Position numbers and translations under genes: made by a program. Of a stretch of DNA of 64,000 nt, positions 12,020 through 21,751 are shown piece by piece. The stretch spans positions 206,534,733 through 206,598,732 of the forward strand of contig OZ018319.1 of NCBI GenBank assembly GCA_963969495.1, read 5' to 3'. The notes beneath the pieces are model-generated. The model worked only from the letters and a program-made list of their open reading frames with translations. It did no database searches and was not told where the DNA came from. This DNA comes from Ceratothoa steindachneri. Lineage: Eukaryota > Arthropoda > Malacostraca > Isopoda > Cymothoidae. The stretch's first letter is position 1, and each line of letters begins with the position of its first letter.

Positions 12020-13690
12020 GAGAGAGAGAGATAGAGTGTTAGAGCTACAAAGAGCTACAAGATGTACCCTAGAAGACCTTACGGTCCATTCAGAGAGGGG
12101 ACTTTTGGACTAGCGGTCGAGAAGGCAGAGTTCTGCTCAACGACAAACGGGCCTAAACGGCCACTTTTCAAGACTTTGTCCAGTCTTGACTTAAACTAAT
12201 CAACAGAATTGCTGTTGACAACTTCCACTGAAAGTGCATTCCAGCTACTAAAGATGCTGTACGTGAATAAATTCCCACACAGATCGCGGTGGTAACGCTT
12301 CAATTCAAGTTTGTAGCCGTAATTTCTAGTTCTACCCTCACTAAGTTGGAAAACATCAATGTAGTCTACATTGTCGAAACCTCAAAGTATTTTGAAAACA
12401 TCGATAAGCTGACCACGCAAACTCAGGGTCTCCAACGAGAACAGATTTAATTCCCTTAATCTATCCTCGTAACTTTTATGTCTGATAGATGGAATCAGTT
12501 TGGTTGCTCAGGCTTGCACACGTTCCAATCTCGCGATATCCTTTCGAAACGAAGGACTCCAAAATTGTACGGTATACTCTAGGTGCGGTCAGAAAAGTGA
12601 ATTCTACAAACAGAGTACTATTTCATTGTTTCGATATCCAAACTGTCGCTTTATATAGCCTAACATCCTTTGGGCCTTTCCCCCCGCCTCTATGCACTGT
12701 TTCGAGAACTTGAGGTCACTAGTGATTGTTACACCCAAGTCCTTCTCGGTACCAGTGCGTTCGAGAGCAGTGCCCTTAATGATATACCGTGATTTGGGGC
12801 TTCGGTGGCTGATATGCATTACTATGCATTTGTTCACGCTAAAAGGCATTTGCCACGTGTCCAACCACTCCCCAATCTTCCGGAGATCTTTTTGTAGGCG
12901 GGCAGTGTTTCCTTTCTTTGCAACGTTCATACAAAGCTTGGTATCGTCGGCAAATTTAGAAGTTTCGCAACCCTGTCACCATCAATGTCGTTAACATAGA
13001 TGATGAAAGTAGGTGTTCCAGGACAGAACCTTGAGGTACACCACTGGTAACGGGCACCCACTTAGAAGCCTGTTCATTCAGCACCACCCGTTGCCGCCAG
13101 CCGCTGAGCCAGTTCTCTATCCAACCTGCTACCTTTCCGTCTATACCCAGTGCACGCACTTTGCGGAGAAGGCGGCGATGTGGTACCTTATCAAAGGCTT
13201 ATTGAAATTCAAGGTACACAACATCAACCGCTTTATCTCGATCATGTTCAGTGAAAACGAAGTGGAAGTATTCCACAAGGTTCGTTAGGCATGACCGGCG
13301 CCTTCGAAAACCGTGCTGGGAACACTTTAGTAGCAAGTTCGACTCTAAATATGGCGTTTTGTCCACCATCATGCTTTCTATGAGTTTACCAACTATCGAA
13401 GTTAAACTAATAGGTCAGTAGTTCGACGGTTAGTTAGAGTGTCCTTTCTTGGAGATGAAAGTCATCTCAGTCTCACGCCAGTCTACAGGAACGTATCCGG
13501 TCTGGATTGAAGTTTTGAAGATTGTGCTCAGATGTTGTGACACTTCATTGTGCACTTATTTCAACACTTTGGGTAGAAACCCGTCCGGTCCAGGGGACTT
13601 ATTCGTCTTTAGGTCGTTGACTTTCTTCTCTACTTCGAATTGGGTGAAGTGCATTTCCTCCAGCTTCTTACCTAAGTAACAGTCCGTGGG
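12020..13690 (-). mobile_element. CR1-like LINE copy, GC-richer subfamily, 5'-truncated and decayed
   Basis: Aligns head-to-tail with the copy at 13837-16215. Its 3' end (12065 on) shares the ACC(C/T)TA(G/A)AGACCTTACGGTCC block. RT segments are seen at 12956-13159 (VPVTSGVPQGSV block) and 12604-12930 (KCIVMHISHRSP and DLGVTITSDLKF). The FADD box lies at about 12942-12955. Frameshifts separate the pieces, and the 5' end is truncated within the RT N-terminus at about 13690. Confidence 0.87.
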
Positions 13691-13836
13691 GGAGAATAAA
13701 AGAGAGAGAAGAGAGAAGGAGACAGAGAGAGTGATGGAGAGAGATATAGAGAGAGATAGAGAGAGAGAGAGTTAAAGAGATAGGCAGAAAGATGGTAATC
13801 GAGAATAAGCGAGAGAGGGAGTAACAAGGAAAGTAA
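13690..13836. repeat. (AG)n-rich 3' tail of the upstream LINE copy
   Basis: Degenerate GAGA/GATA repeat lying exactly at the 3' side of the LINE starting at 13837 (minus orientation). The same arrangement occurs at 12010-12065 and 9750-9870, so these purine tracts are best read as (TC)n-type tails of this LINE family rather than chance microsatellites. Confidence 0.75.
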
Positions 13837-14254
13837 GTACCCTAGGAGACCTTACGGTCCATTCAAAGAGGGTACCTTTGGGTAGCAATCGAACAGGCAA
13901 ATGGCTGCTTAATTGTTTTGCGTCCCTGAACGGCCGCTTTTTAAGACTTTGTCTAGTCTTGACTTAAACTGGTCAACAGATTCACTGTTGACAACTTCCA
14001 CTGGAAGTGCGTTCCACTTACCGCAGATACTGTAGGTAAAAAAAAATTCCACACAGATTGCGGTTGTAACGCTTCAGTTCAAATTTGAAGCCGTGATTGC
14101 GCGTTCTGTTCTCACTCAGTGTGAAAATATCCCGGTAGTCAACATTGTCGAACCCTCGAAGCATTTTGAAAACTTCGATGAGCTGACCACGCAGTCTACT
14201 GGTTTCCAGCGAACACAGATCTAATTCCCTTAGTCTATCCTCATAACTTTTATG

Positions 14255-14863
14255 TCAGATAGAGGGAATCAGCTTGGTTGCCCTGGCTTGTACGCGTTCC
14301 AATCTCGCGATGTCCTTTCGCAATGAAGGACTCCAAAATTGTACGGCATACTCCAGGTGCGGTCGGACAAGTGAGTTGTACAGGCACAGTACAATCTCCT
14401 GGTTCCGATAACCAAACTGGCGCTTAATATAGCCTAACATCCTTTGGGCCTTTTTCTCCGCCTCAATGCACTGTTTCGAGAACTTGAGGTAACTAGTGAT
14501 TGTTACACCCAAGTCCTTCTCAGTGTCGGTGGATTCAATAGCAGTGGCCTTAAGGATATACTGATATTTGGGGTTTCTGTGGCCGATATGCATCACTTTG
14601 CATTTGCCCACGTTAAAAGGCATTTGCCACGTGTCCGACCACTCCTCAATCTTCCCAAGATCTTCCTGAGGGCGGGCAGTATTTCCATCCTTTGCAACGT
14701 TCATACCAAGCTTGGTATCGTCGGCAAATTTGGAAATCTTGGCAACCATGTCACCGTCCATGTCGTTGACGTAGATGATAAATAGTAGTGGTCCCAGGAC
14801 AGAACCTTGAGGCACCCCGCTAGTAACGGGCACCCAATTAGAAGCCTGTCCATTCACCACCAC
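14255..14863 (-). pseudogene. CR1-like ORF2: RT palm catalytic box and thumb (202 codons)
   Basis: Includes VTSGVPQGSVLGPLLFIIYV (motif B/4) and KFADDTKLG (FADD, the motif C catalytic pair, at about 14718-14729). Further on are CKVMHIGHRNP, KDLGVTITSYLKF and LVRPHLEYAVQFWSP, and it ends at RATKLIPS. The remainder of the ORF continues to about 13960 with stops. Domain order and motif spacing match functional CR1 RTs, so decay is moderate. Confidence 0.93.
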
Positions 14864-14896
14864 CCGTTGCTGTCTGCCACTTAGCCAGTTCTCGAT

Positions 14897-15388
14897 TCAG
14901 CCGGCTACTTTTCCGTCTATGCCCAACGCTCGCACTTTCTGGAGAAGGCGGCGGTGTGGTACCTTATCAAAGGCTTTCTGAAAGTCTAAGTACACCACAT
15001 CCACCGCCTTGTCCCGATCATGCTCACTGAACACGAAGTGGAAGAATTCCACAAGGTTCGTCAGGCATGACCGTTGCATTCGGAAGCCGTGCTGGGAACT
15101 CCTCAGTAGCAGGTTTGACTCTAAATACGACGTCATTTTGTCCACCATGATGCTTTCCATGAGTTTACCGACTATCGAAGTCAGACTGATAGGTCGGTAG
15201 TTCAACGGTTGGCTTCGGTCTCCTTTCTTGAAGATAGGAGTCACCTCCGCTTCACGGCAGTCTCTAGGAACGCATTCGGTCCGGATTGACATGTTAAAGA
15301 TTGCAATCAGGTGTTGTGAAACTTGATCGCGCACTTCTTTCAACACTTTAGGTAGAAACCCATCCGGGCCAGGTGACTTATTCGTCAT
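14897..15388 (-). pseudogene. CR1-like ORF2: RT fingers/palm N-terminal half (163 codons)
   Basis: Starts with TNKSPGPDGFLPKVLKE and continues through NYRPISLTSIVGKLMESI, QHGFRMQRSCLTNLVEFFHF and VVYLDFQKAFDKVPHRRLL, the classic RT motifs 0-3, including the catalytic Asp in LDFQKAFD. It overlaps the upstream frame by 11 bp in another phase, marking a frameshift. It ends at a stop that replaces the Trp of the VAGWIENWL motif. Confidence 0.93.
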
Positions 15389-16157
15389 TAGGTTTACTAA
15401 TCTTCTTTTTTATTTCCCCTTCGGTGAAGTGCATATCCTCCAGCTTTTCCCCCGAGTAGGAATCCATTGGCTGGGGGATGGGCTTACACTCTTCAGTAAA
15501 CACTGAAGAGAAGTAGTCGTTGAGGAGGTTAGCACTTTCTGCATCTAAGTGCTTTAATGCCCCCTCCTTATTTCTCAAAGGACCAATCGTTCGACGGATT
15601 GGTTTACGGCTGTTCACGTATCCAAAAAACTCCTTGGGCTTTTCTTTACAGAGTCTCGCCACTCGGAGTTCCTCAGAACGCTTAGCCGCCCTCATGCTGG
15701 ACTTCACTCTCCTGGCTAGCCTCCGGTATTCGTCAAAGTCACCCGAGATCTTCGATTGCCGGTACACAGTTCTCTTCTTCCTAAGCAGTTGGTCGATTTT
15801 TCGATTAAACCACTTTGGTTGAACAGAAGACCGACGGGGACATTTCAGAGGGATGAAACGCAATTGAAGACTCATGAATGTGGTTTTGAAACTGTTCCAC
15901 GAGTCTTCAACAACATCGCACACTTCTAGCCTCGCGTCAGTCAGTCCAGCACGAAGACCTGCAAAGTCTGCTCTTTTCAAATCGAGTTTCTTCGATTTAC
16001 TAGTTGCAGTCCCTGCCTTCGGAACTTTGACTACAAATCTAATTAGTCGGTGGTCACTGCCACCGAGTTCTTCGCCAACAGAGAGGTCCTCAACGATGTC
16101 ATCCTCAGAGGTAAAAACCAAGTCGAGGATATTGTTTCCTCTCGTTGGCTCTCTCAC
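15378..16157 (-). pseudogene. CR1-like ORF2: endonuclease C-terminus and linker (259 codons)
   Basis: Near the N-terminus the frame has GNNILDLVFTS and, about 25 residues on, GGSDHRLIRF. These are the terminal D-LVFTS and GSDH motifs of apurinic-endonuclease-like nickases, which make the target cut for retrotransposition. A basic linker (WFNRKIDQLLRKKR, KEFFGYVNSRK) leads to the LLNDYFSSVFTEE box that precedes the RT in CR1-type ORF2. The upstream catalytic residues are absent because of 5' truncation. The frame ends where a frameshift moves into the RT frame. Confidence 0.9.
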
Positions 16158-16203
16158 CCATTGAGTGAGGAACTCGTTGTTCGCGAACTCCAGGAGTAGT
16201 GCG

Positions 16204-16835
16204 TTCTCGCCACAGGGTTCTTAAAGAGAGTGAGAAGGGGAGTAAGAGGGAGTAATATAGAATGAGAGGTGAGAGAGAGAGAAAAAGAGACTAAAAGAGG
16301 ATGAGAGGTGAGAAAGAGTGAGTGAGAGTAGAGAGAGAGAGAGGAAGAGGGGGGAGAGAGAGAGGGGGAGAGAGAGAGAGAGAGGGAGAGGGGGGAGAGA
16401 GAGAGGGGGAGAGAGAGAGAGAGAGAGGGAGAGGGGGGAGAGAGGGAGAGGGAGAGAGAAAGAGAGAGAGAGGGAGAGGGGGGGAGAGAGAGAGGGGGAG
16501 AGAGAGAGATGGAAACAGAAGGACAGACACCTAGGTAGACCAAAAAGTTGCAGACAGAAAGAAAGAGAGGCTGAAAGACTGGCAGAGAGACAGAAAGGCA
16601 GAAAGATAAGATACGGAGAGAAAGAGAGACAGAAAGACGGACAAAAACCTTAAAAATAGAGAAGGACAGATATGCAGAAATAGACAGAGAGTAAGAGAGA
16701 TAGGAAGACATAAGGATAGAGTGAGAGATAGACAGAGACACATACAGAGAGTCAGAGAGATAGACAAGCTGATAGACAGACAGAAATAGAAAGATTTTTG
16801 GAGAGAGAGATAGAGACAGAGAGAGTGTCTAATCT
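16204..16835. repeat. Purine-rich GA/GGGA low-complexity tract
   Basis: About 630 bp of nearly pure AG on this strand: GAGAGAGAGGGGGAGA in the core and AGACAGA/AAAGA variants outward. Long frames on both strands (Ser-Leu-Pro or Arg-Glu runs) come from the composition. It abuts the 5' side of the longest LINE copy. Confidence 0.92.
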
Positions 16836-16907
16836 AACTTGTTTTAGGGTTCTTGTGTTCATTATCGGGTCTGATAAGCTAATTAGGAAAGCTGTTTATG
16901 TGTTGCA

Positions 16908-16909
<2 letters not shown>

Positions 16910-16958
<49 letters not shown>
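16910..16958. repeat. (CT)n microsatellite
   Basis: Perfect TC dinucleotides for 49 bp. Confidence 0.97.
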
Positions 16959-16960
<2 letters not shown>

Positions 16961-17404
16961 GAGCATAATGATTATCATAATAAATACGGAGGGCCGCGAG
17001 AAGGACCTGGGAGAAAGGCTAACTTTAGTTAATTGGCTAATTAGGCACGGAAGAAAGCTCCTGCAAAATGCTTGAAGAGGCAGAAAGGCCAATTACCCGT
17101 CTGTGGGAAGAGGGGAGGAAGAGTGGGAAACAGATGAGGGCAGGGTGAGGGCTAGGATATGAGGCTGAAAGAGGACTGTGTCTCTACCTCATGCTGGGAT
17201 CCAGATATATTTTCTGGGATCGAAGGCATCCAAGAGAGTTGCGCGTTTTCGTTATTCCGTGCGTTCCAAATAATCTCCTCCTTAGACTATGGTTACATAG
17301 CTTCCACAGTTTATGGCCGATGTCAAAAATTTTGGAAACTTCAGAGTCAAAAAATTCAGGACTAACTATAGGAAGTGCATGGATAAACATTGAAATAGAA
17401 ATAG
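16959..17404. other. Unassigned sequence before a Penelope-like element
   Basis: Nothing recognised. Short frames on both strands at 17159-17390 have no known motif. The sequence may include upstream RT parts of the PLE that follows, too diverged to identify. Confidence 0.4.
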
Positions 17405-18493
17405 ATCTTTATATCGGCCATAAACTTTGCTATCCTTTTCATTTCATTGATAACTTCCTTCAGTTAGCTAAAAAGTCTTTTTATACTTTTGAACCTCGCG
17501 CGCCGTTTAATAACAAGAATACTCTTGTACTTCCTTTTAATTAATCCTTTGCTTCTCTTCCTCATATTTTAAAATCTCTAGGCATTTGTGTAGTATTTAA
17601 CTATAATAATACTATCTCTAAACTATTAGTCAAGAACGCCCCTTCCCCTATTGGTAATGTATATTGCGTAAAATGTATCCATTGCTCTAAATATTACTTT
17701 GGCCAATCAGGTAAATGTTTAAAAAAAAAGAATTTCTCAGCATAAATATAATGTCCGTCGTAGCGAAGAAAGCAGCTCATTTTATGTCCATATCTTAATC
17801 ACAATATTGATTGGAATTCTGCTAAAATCATCTGTCATAATAAGATACAATTTCCCGAAATATCATTGAATCAACCTTTATTAGTATATTCCAAAATTTT
17901 AATTAAAGTCCTGGCTTATATAAACTTGATGGTTATTTTTTAAATTATATTCACAATGTACTGTTGAAACTTTTAATTTGAGACTAAATATTTATATTAA
18001 TCTTAATAAAGCAATTTAATTTTATTTTGTGTGCATCTCTGTAGACTTATGTTTTTTTCTGTATTTATTTCCATTTAAGTCAAGTCTTTAGAACATTTGT
18101 ACTTATTCTACCTTGGTTTTTAGATCCTGACCTCTGAGGTTAATCTCTCGTTAAGATTTCCCTCCCTAATTGCTTAGGCAGTATTTTAATCCTTTTGTCA
18201 ACCTTTAGCCTTTTGAATTTACCTAATTTAATGATCTTAGTTTGTATTTATCTTCGGTCCTCCTAAGGTTTCCATTTCATATTAATTCATTTCGTTGATT
18301 GGTATTTTGCTTTTTTGTAGGCGTTTCCTCTCCTCTGTATCATCCTTATAAATATTACAATTTTTAATACTTCTGTTATTCCTTGATAAAGAACTCGAAA
18401 TAATGTTCGAAAGTACTTGGAATCCTCGTATTAATTTTCCCTGCGGGCTTTGTTGCATTTATATCTTCCTTACGCGATACTTTGTGACTTTTC

Positions 18494-18496
<3 letters not shown>
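17405..18496 (+). mobile_element. Penelope-like element fragment (RT end, GIY-YIG endonuclease, terminal region)
   Basis: In order: an RT-to-linker segment ending NNKNTLVLPFN (about 17505-17541), a GIY-YIG endonuclease region with VYCVKCIHCSKYYFGQSG (17658-17712), a frameshifted ISQHKYNVRRSEESS segment and an NHNIDWNSAKIIC segment (17800-17840). A non-coding 3' region runs up to a (TA)n tract. At least two frameshifts break the coding part. The linked KNTLVLP and Y-FGQSG blocks are diagnostic of PLEs. The terminal part carries a hammerhead-like motif at 18381-18416 and TTTTCCCTGCGGG at 18437, which recurs in the fragment at 21482-21686. Confidence 0.85.
18381..18416 (+). ncRNA. Hammerhead-ribozyme-like motif in PLE terminus
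   Basis: CTTGATAAAGAAC, a loop, then GTTCGAAAGTAC. A GAAC/GTTC stem is flanked by a UGA-type core and a GAAA core. PLE terminal repeats are known to carry type I hammerhead motifs. The core here deviates from CUGANGA, so self-cleavage is doubtful. Confidence 0.4.

Positions 18497-18553
<57 letters not shown>
18497..18553. repeat. (TA)n microsatellite between two PLEs
   Basis: Perfect TA tract separating the terminus of one PLE fragment from the inverted arm of the next. Confidence 0.97.
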
Positions 18554-18554
<1 letters not shown>

Positions 18555-19110
18555 TGGTAATTGATTTGTTCCTTGGGAATCTGATATGTAGCAGGAATAT
18601 GAAGACCCAGGTGATTATACTAATCATTTATTGGCCGGATGTTTCGGACCTTTACTAGGAGCATCTTCAGCGACTATATCGTCTAATGAGAATGGGAAGG
18701 AACATTAATTGATAACACTTAGAAGAATGCATTAAAAATAAAGCAGAAGAAGGCAAGTTAAAATAATAAAATTGACAATAATTAAAATTAAAGTAAAAAC
18801 ACTAATAATAAATAGAATTAAATAATATTACCCAGTGGTATTTAAAAAATAAAATAGAAAGTAAAATTATAACAAACTGACTTGATTATCACGTATTAAA
18901 AATTACTGAAGTAAACAAAAAATAACATTATATTAAATTGTAAAAACACACGCCAAAAAAAGACAAAAACCTCGAAAATAAATCAGAATGAACAAAGGGA
19001 CTGACCTTTAACGTGGGAGTTGAGAAATCAACTAACTAAACATATAAAATTACTGACAAAATTTATTCGGTTGGTCGGTTGGCTAGTTAATCTATTGAAG
19101 TGTTGGTTGG

Positions 19111-19395
19111 TTATATTGCGAATAATTTAATTGAGGAGGCGTAATTATTTAACTTTGGATTTATTTTAATCATATATAGTGACTCTAAGATTTTCAAATC
19201 GAGAGAAGTTAAGGCTGAAGTTAATATAGTAAATGAATTAGAATTAAGAGGATGATGGTGATACTCTGAATGTTGCCTGATGGAAGAGGCTTCAGGTTTA
19301 GAAATGGGAACACCAGTCCTATGAGACAAACCCAAGTGCATCGCGATCCTGCAGTTGAATTGTAAGCCAGTTTGGCCTACATAACGTCAGTAATT
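19111..19395 (-). pseudogene. PLE GIY-YIG endonuclease C-terminal half
   Basis: The minus-strand reading begins RYVGQTGLQFNCRIAMHLG, where YVGQTG is the second half of the GIY-YIG signature and an Arg lies on the following helix. It continues with LSHRTGVPISKPEASSI, ILTSALTSLDLKILESLYM and KINPKLNN, matching the PLE endonuclease order. The frame is open to its stop at 19111. The N-terminal half and the RT are missing. This nuclease would nick target DNA for PLE insertion. Confidence 0.88.
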
Positions 19396-19770
19396 TTATA
19401 TGTTTAGTTAGTTGATTTCTCAACTCCCACGTTAAAGGTCAGTATCTTTGTTGATTCTGATTTATTTTCGGGGTTTTTGTCTTTTTTTGGTGTGTGTTTT
19501 TACAATTTAATATAATGTTATTTTTTGTGTTTACTTCAGTAATTTTTAATACGTGATAATCAAGTCAGTTTGTTATAATTTCACTTTCTATTTTTTTTTA
19601 AATACCACTGGGTAATATTATTTAATTCTATATATTATTAGTGTTTTTACTTTAATTTTAATTATTGTCAATTTTGTTATTTCAACTTGCCTTCTTCCGC
19701 TTTTTTTTAATGCATTCTTCTAAGTGTTATCAATTAATGTTCCTTCCCATTCTCATTAGACGATATAGTC

Positions 19771-19804
19771 GCTGAAGATGGTTCTAGTAAAGGTCCGAAA
19801 CCTC
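19771..19804 (+). ncRNA. Hammerhead-like motif in right arm of inverted PLE
   Basis: CGCTGAAGATGGTTC, a loop, then GGTCCGAAACC. CUGAAGA and GAAAC match the hammerhead core. The helix-II pairing (GGUUC/GGUCC) needs G-U pairs and skips one U, so activity is uncertain. The left arm carries the complement at 18640-18674 with the same core. Confidence 0.45.
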
Positions 19805-19850
19805 CGGCCAATAAATGATTAGTATAATCACCTGGGTCTTCATATTCTTG

Positions 19851-19851
<1 letters not shown>

Positions 19852-19938
<87 letters not shown>
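19852..19938. repeat. (TA)n microsatellite
   Basis: Perfect TA tract lying directly against the outer end of the inverted PLE. Confidence 0.97.
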
Positions 19939-19941
<3 letters not shown>

Positions 19942-19971
19942 AATAATCACCAAAAAACACGTGATCTAAGA

Positions 19972-20466
19972 TGCTTGAAATATCCCAAAGGAAAATAATA
20001 CACAGAATATGCCTAAACGCTTTCTTGTTTACATCATCAGGGGCAGAAGAACAATGGAATAGAGAAACAGTTAATAAACAGAGAAATTTGACGTCATTCA
20101 AACGTACTGACGAACAAAGACAATCGTTTAGGGGAAAAACAGCTAACGAACTACGATATACAAATCAATTCAACAAATTAAATTTATATTTCAAACAAAT
20201 ATTATTCATGATCCAATTATCTAATTTAAATAGACCCTCACTTAAATTGAAAATAATGTTATGGGAGAATTTCATCATGGCTGATTACATTAAATTTCTC
20301 TCAATAAAATTGGGCACAAACATAATTGCTTTCGCATTAGACCAATCTATTTGATGGTTCAAAGTAGATTGATGAATAAACAGAGCATTTGAAGTTTGAC
20401 CCGTTCGAAACAGGAAAGCGCTTGGGCATATTCTGTGTATTATTTTCCTTTGTGATATTTCAAGCG

Positions 20467-20468
<2 letters not shown>
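19972..20468 (-). mobile_element. Short PLE remnant with about 60-bp inverted ends, bounded by (TA)n
   Basis: Ends 19972-20031 and 20408-20468 are inverted copies (TGCTTGAAATATC...CTTTCTTGTTT). Between them the minus strand reads NHQIDWSNAKAIMFVPNF, then ERNL and GLFKLDN, the C-terminal end of a PLE endonuclease ORF, with the frame broken afterwards. A CTGATGATG...GAAAGCG hammerhead-like core lies at 20018-20042 (minus). Both outer flanks are (TA)n. Confidence 0.8.
20018..20042 (-). ncRNA. Hammerhead-like motif with exact CUGAUGA and GAAA cores
   Basis: Minus strand CCTGATGATGTAAACAAGAA followed by AGCG. CUGAUGA and GAAA both match the hammerhead core. Helix II would be only 2-3 bp (UG/CA), as in minimal PLE-type hammerheads. 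Confidence 0.4.

Positions 20469-20470
<2 letters not shown>

Positions 20471-20556
<86 letters not shown>
20471..20556. repeat. (TA)n microsatellite, mariner target
   Basis: Perfect TA tract; its last TA (20555-20556) is the left target-site duplication of the mariner element. Confidence 0.97.
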
Positions 20557-20557
<1 letters not shown>

Positions 20558-20622
20558 GAGGGGCGATCAATAAGTTTTGCAATTCAGATATAAGGAAACG
20601 AGAAATGAGGAAAAGTGTTTTA

Positions 20623-20931
20623 TTATTTTTCAATATAACTACCCTCGACTTCAATGCACTTGCGCCACTTGTCCCTGAGGCTTCGAATTCCCGACAACCA
20701 GAAATCTCCCGAATGCTGTTCAATCCACTCCTGGACGGTGAGCTGGACATCTTCATCGTCCCCAAACTTGCGTCCACGCAGTGCAGCATGGGGCTGGCGG
20801 AATAAAAAGTAGTCGCTAGGGGCCAGATCTGGACTGTAGGGGATGTGGTCGAGCTCCTCGAATCCGCACTCGCGCAGGGCAGCTTGTGCAACTCTGGCCT
20901 TGTGGAATTTGACGACGTTGAAGTCGATCAT
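20623..20931 (-). pseudogene. Mariner transposase C-terminal segment
   Basis: Contains FHKARVAQAALRECG, then HIPYSPDLAPSDYFLF, the block holding the third catalytic Asp (D34D mariner signature), then LRGRKFGDDEDV and LRDKWRKCIEVEGSYIEK, ending at a natural stop. It joins the N-terminal piece across an internal deletion near 20940. Confidence 0.92.
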
Positions 20932-21108
20932 GGGGCGTGAGGTTTTAAGGGACCCAACGGGCAGAGACCTTGATCATGGCCAAATTGTCGTGGATGATGT
21001 TGATAACACTTCCATGTGATATTCCAAGTTCTCGCTCGATTTCTTCGACCTTCAGCCGTCGATTTTCGAGGATCCTCCTCTTCACACAGGCCACATTGTC
21101 CTCAATGG

Positions 21109-21297
21109 TCACGACTGACGGGCGTCATCTTCAAGGGACTCACGACCATGGCGGTACTCCCTATTCCAGCGAACAATGGTTGCATAGGTAAGGGCGGTGT
21201 CGGTGTACACTGCAACCATGCGTTCATGGATCTCTTTTGCATTATGGCCTTCCTTGGTGAAATATTTGATCAATGTGCGGTGCTCAACCTTCTCCAT
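21109..21297 (-). pseudogene. Mariner transposase N-terminal HTH segment
   Basis: MEKVEHRTLIKYFTKEGHNA starts the frame, with EIHERMVAVY and ATIVRWNREYRHGRESLEDD following. This is the mariner (Mos1/SETMAR-type) paired-like HTH with its WNREYRHGRESLEDD end. The start codon matches the family start. The frame then breaks at the deletion. Confidence 0.92.
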
Positions 21298-21481
21298 TTT
21301 TGAAAAATATGTGACTGACGCTCTGCGATCAGCTACTGCTTCTTAAATAGACGCGGCAGGAGCGTACGGCTTCAAGTCCTGACTTGTTATAACTTGTCTT
21401 AACACCCACACAAACAGCCATCTCCCTTCCTCTGTTTTGCCCTACCGATTCGCAAAACTTATTGACCACCCCTCGTATGTA

Positions 21482-21681
21482 ATGTCTCGCCGGAAAAATG
21501 AAAAGGTGCTTCCGAGTACTTTCGAACTTTATTCAGTTCATTCTCAAGGATAATTACAAGTGAAAATAATATAATAAGGGTATATATAATACAGTAAAAA
21601 TTAAACGACCACCTTTTCATTTTCCCTGCGGGTCATTAAATTCATTTCGAACCACCTCACGTGCTACTTTGTTAGTTATTC

Positions 21682-21686
<5 letters not shown>
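21482..21686 (-). mobile_element. PLE terminal fragment between mariner and (TA)n
   Basis: Carries TTGAGAATGAACTGAATAAA followed by GTTCGAAAGTAC on the minus strand (21515-21549), a hammerhead-like core with a GAAC/GUUC stem. TTTTCCCTGCGGG at 21621 matches the PLE end at 18437. GGAAAAATGAAAAGGTG and CACCTTTTCATTTTCC form a small inverted repeat. It is bounded on the right by (TA)n. Confidence 0.65.

Positions 21687-21747
<61 letters not shown>
21687..21747. repeat. (TA)n microsatellite
   Basis: Perfect TA tract ending where the foldback element begins. Confidence 0.97.

Positions 21748-21751
<4 letters not shown>

Larger units (their letters stand above)
13837..16215 (-). mobile_element. CR1-like LINE, longest copy (endonuclease C-terminus, RT and 3' end)
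   Basis: A minus-strand element of about 2.4 kb. In element order it holds the C-terminal part of an APE-type endonuclease and a linker (16157-15378), the RT N-terminal half (15388-14897), the RT palm and thumb (14863-14255), a 3' coding remainder with stops, and the shared 3' end at 13837. Breaks are a frameshift near 15380, a Trp-to-stop change near 14890 and a stop near 14255. The endonuclease N-terminus and ORF1 are missing, so it is 5'-truncated at about 16215 next to a purine-rich tract. Confidence 0.92.
18588..19851 (-). mobile_element. Penelope-like element with inverted about 465-bp terminal repeats
   Basis: Arms at 18591-19057 and 19387-19851 are reverse complements at roughly 93-95 percent by eye. 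They surround a 329-bp spacer that encodes the GIY-YIG endonuclease on the minus strand. Both arms end in GAAGACCCAGGTGATTA next to (TA)n. Inverted pseudo-LTRs around a truncated body are a known PLE configuration. Each arm contains a hammerhead-like motif (18640-18674 minus, 19771-19804 plus). Confidence 0.88.
20557..21475 (-). mobile_element. Mariner element, 919 bp, internally deleted
   Basis: Terminal inverted repeats start CGAGGGGCGATCAATAAG (20557) and end CTTATTGACCACCCCTCG (21475), and TA lies on both sides (20555-20556, 21476-21477). The minus strand encodes the N-terminal helix-turn-helix region (21297-21109) and a C-terminal catalytic-end segment (20931-20623). The middle, including the first two catalytic aspartates, is missing (full-length mariners are about 1.3 kb). 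It is therefore non-autonomous, but its clear ends suggest it could have been mobilised in trans. Confidence 0.95.

Noticed and set aside
15520..16164. Plus-strand frames of about 100 codons
   Set aside because: Antisense shadows of the CR1-like ORF2 on the minus strand.
16154..16741. Long Ser/Leu/Pro-rich minus frame and Arg/Glu-rich plus frames
   Set aside because: The tract is almost pure AG, so frames stay open by composition alone.
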